NCBI GenBank assembly: GCA_001801465.1
Contig: MGXT01000025.1
Span: forward strand, 186,001-250,000
Length of the DNA stretch: 64,000 nt
Source: Gammaproteobacteria bacterium RIFCSPHIGHO2_12_FULL_35_23
Lineage (GTDB): Bacteria; Pseudomonadota; Gammaproteobacteria; UBA12402
Reading direction: 5' to 3'
The translations under genes were made by a program, and so were the position numbers. The notes under the pieces are model-generated. The model saw only the letters and a program-made list of their open reading frames with translations, had not been told where the DNA came from and searched no databases. This document shows, one piece after another, positions 18,577-26,471 of this stretch (within the stretch, counting starts at the first letter, position 1; each line of letters opens with the position of its first letter).

Positions 18577-19407
18577 CTAATTATTGTAATTTATTATTTT
18601 TTCTAATTGATAAAAATGATGAACGGGTCCTTGTCCTGCTCCTAAAGCATAATCTTTTCCTGCCAACAATGCTGCATTTACATATTCTTTAGCTTGCTTA
18701 ATTGCATCAGTTAGTAAACTGCCTTGAGCAACAAAAGTAGCAATAGCAGAAGATAGTGAACATCCTGTCCCATGCGTATTTTTAGTATTAATTCGAGATA
18801 AAGAAAACCAAGTTATCATTTGGTCTTTCCAAGAAAATAATAAATCATGACATTTTTTATTTTCTAAATGTCCGCCTTTAATAAGAACATTAACTTTATA
18901 AGTTAAAGCGATGTCTTTAGCTACTAACAACATTTCTTTTTTTGAGAAAATTTTATGTCCAGATAAAATTTCTGCCTCTGGAATATTAGGTGTAATTAAA
19001 GTAGCTATTGGAAATAATTTCTCCTTTAACAATTCAATAACTTTAATATTAATTAACCTGGCCCCATCCTTAGCAACCATCACTGGATCAAGAACTATAT
19101 GCCTTGGCTGATATCGTTTAATAGCATTCTGTACGCAATTAATTACATCGCTATTGTGTAGCATACCAATTTTTATTGTGTCAATATAAATATCAGTAAA
19201 TACAGCTTCCAGCTGTGCAGTAATAAATTTTTCAGGCAATGTTTGGATCTGGTGAACTCCCAAAGTGTTTTGTGCAGTCAAAGCAGTAATCACTGAAACA
19301 GCATAAGCTCCATTAGCAGAAATAGTTTTTATATCTGCTTGAATACCAGCACCACCTGAACAATCTGAACCCGCTATGGCTAAAACCGTAACATATCGCT
19401 TAGTCAT
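18577..19407 (-). CDS. thiD: Hydroxymethylpyrimidine/phosphomethylpyrimidine kinase
   Basis: 276 residues, ribokinase-like fold. Phosphorylates HMP to HMP-P and then HMP-PP for thiamine synthesis. Motifs: VLAIAGSDCSGGAGIQADIKT at the N-terminus, VLDPVMVAKDG, LITPNIPEAEIL and the anion-hole motif KNTHGTGCSLSSAIA with catalytic aspartate-equivalent context near the C-terminus. Overlaps thiE by eight bases; third gene of the riboswitch-controlled operon. Confidence 0.95.
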   Translation of the reverse strand: MTKRYVTVLAIAGSDCSGGAGIQADIKTISANGAYAVSVITALTAQNTLGVHQIQTLPEKFITAQLEAVFTDIYIDTIKIGMLHNSDVINCVQNAIKRYQPRHIVLDPVMVAKDGARLINIKVIELLKEKLFPIATLITPNIPEAEILSGHKIFSKKEMLLVAKDIALTYKVNVLIKGGHLENKKCHDLLFSWKDQMITWFSLSRINTKNTHGTGCSLSSAIATFVAQGSLLTDAIKQAKEYVNAALLAGKDYALGAGQGPVHHFYQLEKIINYNN

Positions 19408-20038
19408 TTGATTTATTCCTAGATTTTAATAACGTTTGTGCCACTAAACACGGCTGCTTAGATTGTGTAATAGCAGAAATAACAGCTATGCCATCAATAC
19501 CTATTTTATTTAGTAAATCTATATTATATGTAGAAATACCGCCAATAGCTAAGCACGGCTTATGTGATAATAATTTAAATATATCCTTTAATCCTTCAAT
19601 TCCGATATCTTGAGAAACGTTAAGTTTAGATGTTGTAGAAAATACTGGGCCAATACCGAAATAATCTATCTCACTATATTGGTAATATTTAGCCTGCTCT
19701 ATATTTTCAATAGATAGTCCAATAATGCTATTTTTCCCTAGTCTTTTTCTGGCAAGACAACACTCCATATCTGATTGTCCTAAATGGACCGCTACTTTAA
19801 GCTTTTTTGCTACGTCCACATAATCATTAATAATTAATAAAAATGAACTAGGTAAAGTCTTTAATACTCGTTTACCTAATTCGTAAATATGTTTTTCATC
19901 CAAGTTTTTGTCTCTTAACTGTATACTTGTAATTCCGCCCGCAATGGATTCTTTAATTATTGTAAACATATCATAGAAATAACAATCTGTAGGTCCTATA
20001 ACTAAACACAATTTCAATGCACTCTTCAATGAAATCAT
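19400..20038 (-). CDS. thiE: Thiamine-phosphate synthase
   Basis: 212-residue TIM-barrel enzyme that joins HMP-PP and thiazole phosphate to make thiamine phosphate. Visible are ITSIQLRDKNLDE (pyrophosphate-binding arginine and lysine), FLLIINDYVDVA, VHLGQSDM, IIGLSIEN, DYFGIGPVFST and the phosphate-binding CLAIGGIS. The ATG overlaps the thiM stop by one base. Normal length. Confidence 0.95.
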   Translation of the reverse strand: MISLKSALKLCLVIGPTDCYFYDMFTIIKESIAGGITSIQLRDKNLDEKHIYELGKRVLKTLPSSFLLIINDYVDVAKKLKVAVHLGQSDMECCLARKRLGKNSIIGLSIENIEQAKYYQYSEIDYFGIGPVFSTTSKLNVSQDIGIEGLKDIFKLLSHKPCLAIGGISTYNIDLLNKIGIDGIAVISAITQSKQPCLVAQTLLKSRNKSND

Positions 20039-20847
20039 TATGCTAATTCACAATGAAAATTGACAAAATCAGCCAATTCTAATTTATATAAAGTATCAAG
20101 TAAGATTGGATAAAAACTTCCTGGGCCTTGAGCTAATTTTTCTGCTTTCTCAGCCGCTAAGCCTAGCGTTGCCATAGCATAAATACTTGCCAAACTTAAA
20201 TCTTTAACTACTGCAGCAAAAGCACCAATAAGTGCTGTAGCAGAGCATCCCATACCAGTAACACGAGTTAATAGCGGTGTTCCATGTGTTAAATAATAGG
20301 TTAAATTTTTATAACAAATAATATCCTTATGACCACTAATCACAACACAACAATTATATTGGTTAGATAAATCAATGGCGATTTCTAAAGCTTGCTCTGT
20401 TTCATGGCAACTATCTACACCCTTGTTATTTACAAGATTATTTTGCAAGGATAAAATTTCTGAAGCATTACCTCGCAATATACTTACCCCTCTATTTAAA
20501 ATATTCTTAGCAGTTTCTGTTCTAAATTTTGAGGCACCAGCACCAACGGGATCAAAGATAACGGGTAGTTGATACTGTAAAGCAATGTCTTGCGCTTTCG
20601 TTATTGAATCAAGTAAACTAGAATATAATGTTCCAATATTAATTACTAAGGCATCAGCCATGGAAACAATATCATCCATTTCCTCTATCGCGTTTGCCAT
20701 GATAGGTGAAGCGCCTACAGCTAATAAAATATTAGCTGTAGTTTGCATAACCACAAAATTAGTTATGTTATGTACTAAAGGCGATCTTTGTTTTACTAAT
20801 TTAATAGCTTGAAAAATTGCGTCAGGAGAAATTTTCTTGGGAAACAT
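20038..20847 (-). CDS. thiM: Hydroxyethylthiazole kinase
   Basis: Salvage kinase that phosphorylates 4-methyl-5-hydroxyethylthiazole. At 269 residues it has VHNITNFVVMQTTANILLA, PVIFDPVGAGAS, ILRGNASEIL and the ATP/anion-hole motif RVTGMGCSATALIGAF. An earlier in-frame ATG exists at 20869-20871, but I choose ATG 20845-20847: GAGGT lies at 20855-20859, eight bases upstream, and the family homology starts after it. With thiE and thiD it forms a precursor-salvage operon; no thiC or thiG is nearby. Confidence 0.93.
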   Translation of the reverse strand: MFPKKISPDAIFQAIKLVKQRSPLVHNITNFVVMQTTANILLAVGASPIMANAIEEMDDIVSMADALVINIGTLYSSLLDSITKAQDIALQYQLPVIFDPVGAGASKFRTETAKNILNRGVSILRGNASEILSLQNNLVNNKGVDSCHETEQALEIAIDLSNQYNCCVVISGHKDIICYKNLTYYLTHGTPLLTRVTGMGCSATALIGAFAAVVKDLSLASIYAMATLGLAAEKAEKLAQGPGSFYPILLDTLYKLELADFVNFHCELA

Positions 20848-20849
20848 CT

Positions 20850-20880
20850 TGCTTACCTCGCAATGTTGCATAGATAAGCA
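20850..20880 (-). promoter_or_regulatory. Ribosome-binding-site hairpin of thiM
   Basis: On the minus strand TGCTTATC (20873-20880) can pair over eight bases (one G-U) with GGTAAGCA (20850-20857), which contains part of the GAGGT ribosome-binding site of the thiM ATG at 20847. No U-run follows. This supports translational control by the TPP riboswitch, with the upstream arm available for an alternative pairing. Structure inferred by eye. Confidence 0.5.
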
Positions 20881-20927
20881 GTAAAGATTGATAACTATTT
20901 TTTACAAAACTAAAGAATTTTATCATT

Positions 20928-21011
20928 ACAACTTCCTACGCTGGTACTAACCAGATCAGGTAATAAGGGTTAAACTTTCGTTCTCTCAGCTATAAAGCAC
21001 CCCTGTGGACT
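20928..21011 (-). ncRNA. TPP riboswitch (THI element)
   Basis: Read on the minus strand, the conserved core appears in order: AGGGGTGC (21005-20998), GCTGAGAGA, ACCCTTATTACCTGATCTGG, then TAGTACCAGCGTAGGAAGTT. These are the hallmark pyrimidine- and pyrophosphate-sensor helices of the thiamine pyrophosphate riboswitch. It begins close to the predicted transcription start and ends about 80 bases before the thiM ATG. It would turn the thiMED operon down when TPP is abundant. Confidence 0.96.
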
Positions 21012-21018
21012 CGAAGAA

Positions 21019-21047
21019 ATATTAAATGAGGATACAAAAGGAGTCAA
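21019..21047 (-). promoter_or_regulatory. Promoter of the thiMED operon
   Basis: Minus-strand -35 TTGACT (21042-21047) and -10 TAATAT (21019-21024) with exact 17-base spacing place the start near 21012, at the 5' edge of the riboswitch. Good consensus match and position. Confidence 0.65.
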
Positions 21048-21051
21048 TCAA

Positions 21052-21809
21052 TTAAACAGCTAACTCATCAATTCTGAGCGTTAATATCTCAACATTTTCT
21101 TCTGTAACTAACACAGTATGCTCCCATTGGGCTGATAATTTTCGATTTTTAGTGATATCGCACCCATCGCCGAGCCTTTTTATGTGTCGACTGCCTTGGT
21201 TTACCATTGGTTCAATAGTAAAAATCATTCCTGGTTCTAATTTTAAACCGACACCTGATTTGCCAGTATTAGGAAATATGGATCTTCCCACATAGTCTGA
21301 CCAGTGCCGTGATCACCATATTCATGCACAACACTATAACCATGTTTGTAAGCATGATTGAACACTGTGTTATCAATATCACCAATATAAGCGCCAGGAC
21401 GTACAGCTTTAATTCCTGCATACATACATTCACGGGCAATAATACAAAGTTGTTCAGCGAAGAATTTTCTTGGCCTACTAAAAACATTTTACTAGTACCA
21501 CCAATAAAACCATCCTTTTTAACTGTTACATCAATATTTAAAATATCGCCTTCTTTTAAAATCTTATTTTCATTAGAAATACCGTGACAAATAACTTGAT
21601 TAGCTGAAGTACAAATACATGCGGAGAGTCCATGATGGCCAAAAGTCGCAGGAATGGCATTTAGCTCTTCTATAATATATTGTCGACAAATCTTTTCTAG
21701 CTGTACTAATACCTGGCTTAGCATAACCTTCAATCATTTCTAAAACTTGCGCAGCAAGCTGGCATGCGATTCGCATTTTATTAATTTGTTCAGCGGATTT
21801 AATTAGCAT
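21052..21809 (-). pseudogene. map: Degenerate type I methionine aminopeptidase
   Basis: All of a MetAP-I protein is present but in three or four frames. The start (MLIKSAEQINKMRIACQLAA) changes frame near 21710 to LEKICRQYIIEEL, near 21455 to CMYAGIKAVRPGAYIGDI, and near 21275 to GVGLKLEPGMIFTIEPM and WEHTVLV. The first metal-ligand Asp (NIDVT), the His (DHGTG) and the two Glu (IEPM, WEHT) remain. The second Asp, expected in GDTSKMF, is Gly here (GGTSK). Three frameshifts plus a lost metal ligand mean it is inactive. Presumably an accessory copy, with the essential map elsewhere in the genome. Its ATG overlaps the ParD-like gene by 11 bases. Confidence 0.9.
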
Positions 21810-21999
21810 CTGACGTTTCTGCTTCTGACTCTTCTAATAATAACTTCCAGATATCTCGATAAGTCATATCTGGATTTTCTTCAATAAGCTTACCAATCCG
21901 CATCCAATGCTCCGCCTGCATATTAATAGACCGATTAAAAACCCTTGCTCTTGCACGAGCAATACTATGCAGCTCTTCTGAAATTTTAACGATACTCAT
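21799..21999 (-). CDS. ParD-like antitoxin-family protein
   Basis: 66 residues. MSIVKISEELHSIARARARVFNRSINMQAEHWMRIG resembles a ribbon-helix-helix ParD-like protein (the family annotated as ParD_like), with NPDMTYRDIWKLL after it. From memory, such genes are often found directly before a methionine aminopeptidase gene, as here, with overlapping stop and start. AAAGG lies just upstream of the ATG. A near-perfect inverted repeat directly upstream (22011-22040) could be its own operator. The partner map is dead while this gene is intact. No classical ParE toxin is seen. Confidence 0.8.
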   Translation of the reverse strand: MSIVKISEELHSIARARARVFNRSINMQAEHWMRIGKLIEENPDMTYRDIWKLLLEESEAETSDAN

Positions 22000-22010
22000 A
22001 ATTTACCTTT

Positions 22011-22040
22011 GTATATGCTTTGTAGCAATATGCTATATAC
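22011..22040 (-). promoter_or_regulatory. Inverted-repeat operator candidate of the ParD-like gene
   Basis: Plus-strand GTATATGC (22011-22018) is repeated inverted as GCTATATAC (22032-22040, one extra base). Between them lies a second small palindrome, TAGCA-ATA-TGCTA (22023-22035). The site ends 11 bases from the ATG at 21999. Position and symmetry suit autoregulation by a ribbon-helix-helix protein; not proven. Confidence 0.4.
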
Positions 22041-22209
22041 CATATTTTAAATTAAAAAAACAATAGAAATAATATGTTATTAATAATAGCCAGACTCAGA
22101 TAACATCTGAAATAAGTTAATTTTAATATCAAAAAAATTAATAATTATATTGACTAAATTAATTATTATTGTTAAATTTTGATAATAAATTAATTATAGG
22201 ATTAATATT

Positions 22210-22572
22210 ATGAAAGAATTAACCTGCTGCCCTTACTGTAAAGGGGACTTTGTGATCAAAGAAGTTGAATGCCAGAGCTGTAAAACACAGATCAAAGGCA
22301 GCTTTAGTGCCAATCGGTTCCATATGTTTAGCCCAGAAGACCTACTCTTTATTGAGATATTTTTAAAAAATGAAGGCAACATCAAATTAGTAGAAAAAGA
22401 TTTAGGCGTCTCTTATCCAACTGTTAAAAGCCGATTGAAAAATATAATCAAGACTCTTGGTTACCAAGCAGAAGATCATAATGCAAATCCTCGCTTAAAA
22501 ATATTAAATGATTTATCAGAGAGCAAGATCGACGTAAAAGAAGCAATAAAAAGTTTAGGGGGGCTAAAATGA
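22210..22572 (+). CDS. DUF2089-family regulator (zinc ribbon + HTH + SHOCT-like tail)
   Basis: 120 residues. The N-terminus has two CxxC knuckles (CCPYC and CQSC) making a zinc ribbon. A helix-turn-helix region follows (FLKNEGNIKLVEKDLGVSYPTVKSRL). The C-terminal segment LKILNDLSESKIDVKEAIKSL resembles the short SHOCT-like helical hairpin that also opens the protein at 23089. This layout is DUF2089, commonest in Firmicutes, and probably a DNA-binding regulator of its own operon. Its TGA overlaps the next ATG (ATGA), so translation is coupled. Confidence 0.85.
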   Translation: MKELTCCPYCKGDFVIKEVECQSCKTQIKGSFSANRFHMFSPEDLLFIEIFLKNEGNIKLVEKDLGVSYPTVKSRLKNIIKTLGYQAEDHNANPRLKILNDLSESKIDVKEAIKSLGGLK

Positions 22573-23069
22573 TAATTTTTTCAATAATAACAATAATAAT
22601 ACTTATACCCATGTCTGTACTATTGTTAATTTTATTTAATTTATATTTAAATAACTGGATATATTTATCATTTATTACAGCATTCATTCTTATCTACACA
22701 GCACTTTTCAGTTTCGCGTTCTTAAGTACTAAAGGCACTATTTTGTTTTTTACCATTTTGGTCGCGCTATACGTAATTAGAATGAAATTATTAGCTACAA
22801 GGTATACTAAAGATAATTACAGTAACTATCCAGTTATAAAAGGTAAATTCAGAGGGAAGAAATTTAAATTTCATACCACTTTTATTTTTCCGCTTTCTTT
22901 TTTAAAAATTATCAAGCTGATGCCAAAAAAATTCAACAGAGAAATTTCTAAGGAAATTGGCTTAGATATAGAATTTTCCAAGTTAATAGGTCTTATTTTG
23001 GAACATAGCAAAGGCACCAAAGTAGATATTACTAATGAAAAAGCAGATTTATATTTTGAAATTAAATAA
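22569..23069 (+). CDS. Membrane protein with C-terminal module shared with its neighbour
   Basis: 166 residues, no family recognised. Two or three hydrophobic helices fill residues about 1-75, followed by a soluble tail. The tail pattern FPLSFLKIIKLMPKK, then ELGL-like text, then LIGLILEHSKGTKVDITNE ending in YFEIK, parallels the second half of the 123-residue protein encoded next (IPLALAEVGLKLIPKDK, EILKLIQEGNEGNLVNIET, IKVKIFVD). So this looks like a membrane-anchored version of that module. The ATG overlaps the DUF2089 stop by four bases. Confidence 0.8.
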   Translation: MIIFSIITIIILIPMSVLLLILFNLYLNNWIYLSFITAFILIYTALFSFAFLSTKGTILFFTILVALYVIRMKLLATRYTKDNYSNYPVIKGKFRGKKFKFHTTFIFPLSFLKIIKLMPKKFNREISKEIGLDIEFSKLIGLILEHSKGTKVDITNEKADLYFEIK

Positions 23070-23088
23070 ATAACATAGGAGCATTACA

Positions 23089-23460
23089 ATGAACGAAGAA
23101 AAAAAACTAATCCTTGAAATGGTAAAAGAAGGGAAAATCAGCGTCGATGAAGCTGAGAAATTATTAGAAAGCACAAAGCAAACACATGATGAAGCCTTAC
23201 CTGTTAAATCAATTAATAGGAAGTTTCTCCGTATCATCGTTGTCGAAGAAAATAATACTAAAGTAAATATCAATATTCCCCTTGCGCTCGCTGAAGTTGG
23301 ATTAAAATTAATTCCAAAAGATAAGCTCAAAGTAGAGGGCAAGCAAATTGATGTAAACGAAATATTAAAATTAATTCAAGAAGGCAATGAAGGTAATCTA
23401 GTAAACATAGAAACTACCAATGAAGGTAAGGAAATTAAAGTTAAAATTTTTGTAGATTAA
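23089..23460 (+). CDS. SHOCT-like domain protein (YvlB/LiaX N-terminal type)
   Basis: 123 residues, soluble. The N-terminal hairpin KKLILEMVKEGKISVDEAEKLL is the SHOCT-like motif found at the N-terminus of Firmicute YvlB/LiaX-like envelope-stress proteins. After a linker the second half has the IPLALAEVGLKLIPK module and a beta-rich end. Strong ribosome-binding site (TAGGAG) before the ATG. Third gene of the DUF2089 operon, 19 bases after the membrane gene. Function unknown; probably part of a sensing complex. Confidence 0.8.
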   Translation: MNEEKKLILEMVKEGKISVDEAEKLLESTKQTHDEALPVKSINRKFLRIIVVEENNTKVNINIPLALAEVGLKLIPKDKLKVEGKQIDVNEILKLIQEGNEGNLVNIETTNEGKEIKVKIFVD

Positions 23461-23513
23461 ATCCCTAATAACCTATTTCTTAGGAATTAATAATTATAAT
23501 AAGGAGAAAAATA

Positions 23514-23702
23514 ATGGGCCTAAAAACACACCTTACAGAAATTGAACTTCCAGCAAGCTTCGATAAAAAAAGCAGGGATAAGTCATTATCAGCAGCAAAA
23601 AAAGCGGCTGCCACCAAATTATCGCATGCTAGTTTTTGGCAAACTGCTTTAGAAAAAAATGCTGCTGACGCTGTACGTTTTGCTATATCATTTGGACGCT
23701 AA
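23514..23702 (+). CDS. Small unknown protein, 62 residues
   Basis: Basic, Ala/Lys-rich, no membrane segment or signal. A perfect AAGGAG ribosome-binding site lies about eight bases before the ATG. Sequence such as FDKKSRDKSLSAAKKAAATK suggests an amphipathic helix. No family recognised. Follows the SHOCT-like gene by 53 bases on the same strand and may belong to that transcript. Confidence 0.6.
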   Translation: MGLKTHLTEIELPASFDKKSRDKSLSAAKKAAATKLSHASFWQTALEKNAADAVRFAISFGR

Positions 23703-23801
23703 ACAACATGAACTTAATTAAATTGAAATTCCGATACTAATAAAATTAATTGCGTTTATAAAATATGCGGCAATGTACCATAACAAGAAAAATTAACGCT
23801 T

Positions 23802-24395
23802 TTATCCGAGCCCGGTTCGTACCCCAGTAGATTCTACTAAATGCAATGCCTCCTCGACCCGAACTAGGCTTGTTGATCTTCCAGTAAGAGGCCCAAAAAA
23901 ACCAAGCGTCATAAGATTAAATATGTTTAATCTGGCTATATTCAATGCTTCTCGTACTGAGAGTTGAGCCTCCCAATAAGCACTTCTATGTATCTCTCTA
24001 TCGTACCCGTCATCACCACTATAATCGCCTATATATTCTGGAATATATACACTAAAATGCAAGTCTAACATAGTAGATGTTGTTGAAAAATCTATGTCGT
24101 CGATCACTCTACGATCTATTGGTGATAGCCTCTGAAATTCTCGTGAATCTCTGAACAGATCCTGTCTATCCTCTTTGAGTATTACTGCTTCGGCAAGTCT
24201 TTCTAAGGCCGTAACTATTTCTCTCGTCTTAGCATTATTCCTAACTGAAAACCATTTTTCACCATCATGTATTAACCGACGCACTATTGGTAGTGTTGCT
24301 GCTCTTATTTCGTTAAATCGTCGTTGTAGGTCTGTGATACCAGGTAAAGGCATATCTATACTATAATTCTGGTAATGAACGATTGTTAACATCAT
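23802..24395 (-). CDS. Unknown protein, 197 residues
   Basis: No recognised family, signal peptide or clear membrane helix. A TTG could open the frame at 24422, but I prefer the ATG at 24393-24395 (followed by a second ATG), which has a purine-rich AGAGAGA six to twelve bases upstream. Sequence is Arg/Glu-rich and helical, with DDIDFSTTSTMLDLHFSVYIPEY in the middle. The codon use looks slightly less AT-biased than its neighbours. Isolated between a small operon and a transposase remnant. Might be an accessory or host-directed protein; no direct evidence. Confidence 0.6.
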   Translation of the reverse strand: MMLTIVHYQNYSIDMPLPGITDLQRRFNEIRAATLPIVRRLIHDGEKWFSVRNNAKTREIVTALERLAEAVILKEDRQDLFRDSREFQRLSPIDRRVIDDIDFSTTSTMLDLHFSVYIPEYIGDYSGDDGYDREIHRSAYWEAQLSVREALNIARLNIFNLMTLGFFGPLTGRSTSLVRVEEALHLVESTGVRTGLG

Positions 24396-24494
24396 TTTAT
24401 CTCTCTGTATTTTTTGATACAAAAACTACTTTACAATAAAAAATCATTTAAACCTAGATTAATCAGTTAAAAATAATGTGGTAGCATTAAGTAG

Positions 24495-24905
24495 CTAGAA
24501 TTTAAGGAAAAAAGGCTATTACCTTCAAAATACATTCACCCAACAGATGAATCCAATCTGCCAGCAAAAGAGAATGATTTAGCCTTACTGGAAGTCGATA
24601 CCTTTGATGGGAAATTGTATATCGAATGGGACCCTCATGCCAGTGTGACCCCCATAGGACAGTTACCTTTTTTATTCAATACCTCAAATTGGGACATCGT
24701 TTTCTGCCTTAGGTAGAAGATTGTCCTTTAGCGTATGAAAGCAACAATGCGCCTTCTAAAACGGATGTGTTGGGCTCTCTGCTGTTGTCCGTTTTATCGG
24801 GACACATGCGTTATGCCCATCTCACCACCTTAGCCTGTGATCAGGTGAGTCCCCCATTACTGGGGATGAGCAAAGGTGGTCAACGATGATTCAGCAAGAC
24901 TGGCT
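24495..24905 (+). pseudogene. DDE transposase remnant (second IS type)
   Basis: N-terminal transposase text LLPSKYIHPTDESNLPA and LALLEVDTFDGKLYIEWDPH runs to PIGQLPF. One frameshift near 24678 follows, then QYLKLGHRFLP, a TAG where tryptophan is expected, VEDCPLAYES and VLGSLLLSVLSGHMRYAHL, and another one-base shift near 24870 into VVNDDSARLAL. Homology then stops. So there are at least two frameshifts, one nonsense codon and a missing 3' half. A different family from the IS5-type remnant at 18 kb; I cannot name the IS. Confidence 0.75.
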
Positions 24906-25270
24906 TTGTTTTCGTTAAAAAATATAGTGTCATGGCTATTTTAATCATGACTTTAGCAAAGGCAAAACCAGGGCTACTTTTAGTCTTTTTTCTTTAAGTC
25001 TATTAAATACTAGTCATTATTAATCCATTATTGTTCTACTGTTTTTTGTTATCATTCTAATCACATAACACTAAATGATTATATAAAGAAAATAAAAAAA
25101 CCAACAACCTGTAAAGAAATCACTTATGATTATTTTTAGAAAGTCATCCTCAATCTCCTTATGGTATTCGTTTTAGTATATATAATTATACTTTAATAGA
25201 ACAATTACACTCTTATCCTCTTTAGACTGTTACTAACATTTGTTGAAAAATATCTATGGGTTTTTATTTA
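24906..25270. other. Non-coding stretch between transposase remnant and ATPase gene
   Basis: About 365 bases, AT-rich, stops in all frames. No RNA structure, repeat or promoter that I can support. Probably decayed IS sequence. Confidence 0.4.
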
Positions 25271-26419
25271 TTAATTTGAAATGAGCAATTTATCTAAACT
25301 CATTAATGCTTTATTAAACGGTATTATTTCTATATTATCAATATATTGACAATGTTCTCCTAAATAGATTAAATAGCATTTTGCCATAGGATAGTCAGTT
25401 TTAAAGGCTTTCAAACCCGTTAAATTTTTTTTATCGACATAAGTACTACTTTTAATCTCAAATGCTAATAAGCTCTTAGGTCCATAAGCAATAAAATCAA
25501 CTTCTATTTGATTGCTGGTGCGCCAAAAATAAAACTCATATTCAGCTTTTAAATAAGCATTAATAGCTGATATTTCTTGAAAAAACAAGCCCTCTAAGGC
25601 GTGGCCATTAATCTCACTAATACTATCTAAAGGTCCTTTAGGACGTAATATTTTATAGACACCCACATCAAATAAATAAAATTTGGGATGATGGCTTAAT
25701 CTTCTTTTTGCTCTTTTGGTAAAAATTTTAATTCTTTTTGCTATTAATAAGTCTTCTAAAATATCAAAATAACTAGCTATTAATTTTTGATTAACTCCGA
25801 CTTCTCTTGCAATAGCAGATAAATTAATCTGTTCTCCATGAGCAAAGCTAGCAATCTCTAAAAAACGATAAAATAATTGCATATTCCGTGTTAAACCTTC
25901 CTGTAATACCTCCTCTCGCAAATACATATTGATATAAGCTTGCAAATAAAGTTTAGGATCATTGCTTGTTTTTACTTTAGGCAGTTGACCATACAAAAGC
26001 GTTTTTCCCAAATTAAACTGCTCACCTTGTTCAATAGCAGTTAACGGATGCATAGTAAGCTGCAATGCTCTGCCCGCAAGCAAATTAACCCCTTTTTTTC
26101 GTAAACTTCTTGCGCTAGAACCAGTTAATATAAATTTTCTTTTTTCATGTTCAATAAGTCTATGAACTTCATTAAGCAAGGCGGGAATTTTTTGAATTTC
26201 ATCAATAATAATCCATTTTGAAGCCTCAACAGGAAAATATCTTTTTAAATGTTGTGGATTAGCAGAAAGATCAAAAAAAATATTTTGCTCAAGTAAATCT
26301 ATATAAGTATCAGAAGGAAAGTTATTTTTAACCCACGTGGTTTTACCCACCCCTCTAGGACCAAATAAAAAATAACTTTCTTGGCTATTATTAGCAATTT
26401 TCAATAAACGTGGATACAT
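25271..26419 (-). CDS. AAA ATPase with DUF4143 domain (intact copy)
   Basis: 382 residues, complete. Walker A FGPRGVGKTTW (about 19-29), Walker B WIIIDEIQK (69-76), sensor-like LTGSSAR (about 98). Then a winged-helix-like part (INLSAIAREVGVNQKLIASYFDIL) and the C-terminal nuclease-like fold with FYFWRTSNQIEVDFI and LLAFEIKSS. The biological role of this family is largely unknown. This is the only whole copy in the window; three others are fragments. A strong AT-rich palindrome lies 18 bases upstream. Confidence 0.9.
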   Translation of the reverse strand: MYPRLLKIANNSQESYFLFGPRGVGKTTWVKNNFPSDTYIDLLEQNIFFDLSANPQHLKRYFPVEASKWIIIDEIQKIPALLNEVHRLIEHEKRKFILTGSSARSLRKKGVNLLAGRALQLTMHPLTAIEQGEQFNLGKTLLYGQLPKVKTSNDPKLYLQAYINMYLREEVLQEGLTRNMQLFYRFLEIASFAHGEQINLSAIAREVGVNQKLIASYFDILEDLLIAKRIKIFTKRAKRRLSHHPKFYLFDVGVYKILRPKGPLDSISEINGHALEGLFFQEISAINAYLKAEYEFYFWRTSNQIEVDFIAYGPKSLLAFEIKSSTYVDKKNLTGLKAFKTDYPMAKCYLIYLGEHCQYIDNIEIIPFNKALMSLDKLLISN

Positions 26420-26436
26420 GTATGCATTTTAGACTT

Positions 26437-26471
26437 AAAAACTCTAAAATACAATGCATTTTAGAGTTTTT
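26437..26471. repeat. Perfect palindrome and repeated ATGCATTTT boxes upstream of the ATPase gene
   Basis: Arms AAAAACTCTAAAAT (26437-26450) and ATTTTAGAGTTTTT (26458-26471) pair perfectly with a seven-base loop. ATGCATTTTAGA occurs at 26422 and again at 26455, and the inverse AAAATGCAT at 26477. It could end ppiB transcription on the minus strand (weak, AT-only stem) or be an operator for the ATPase gene. Confidence 0.6.

Noticed and set aside
21052..21809. Programmed frameshifting in map
   Set aside because: Three separate shifts without slippery heptamers at the joins, and a metal-ligand Asp lost; this is decay.
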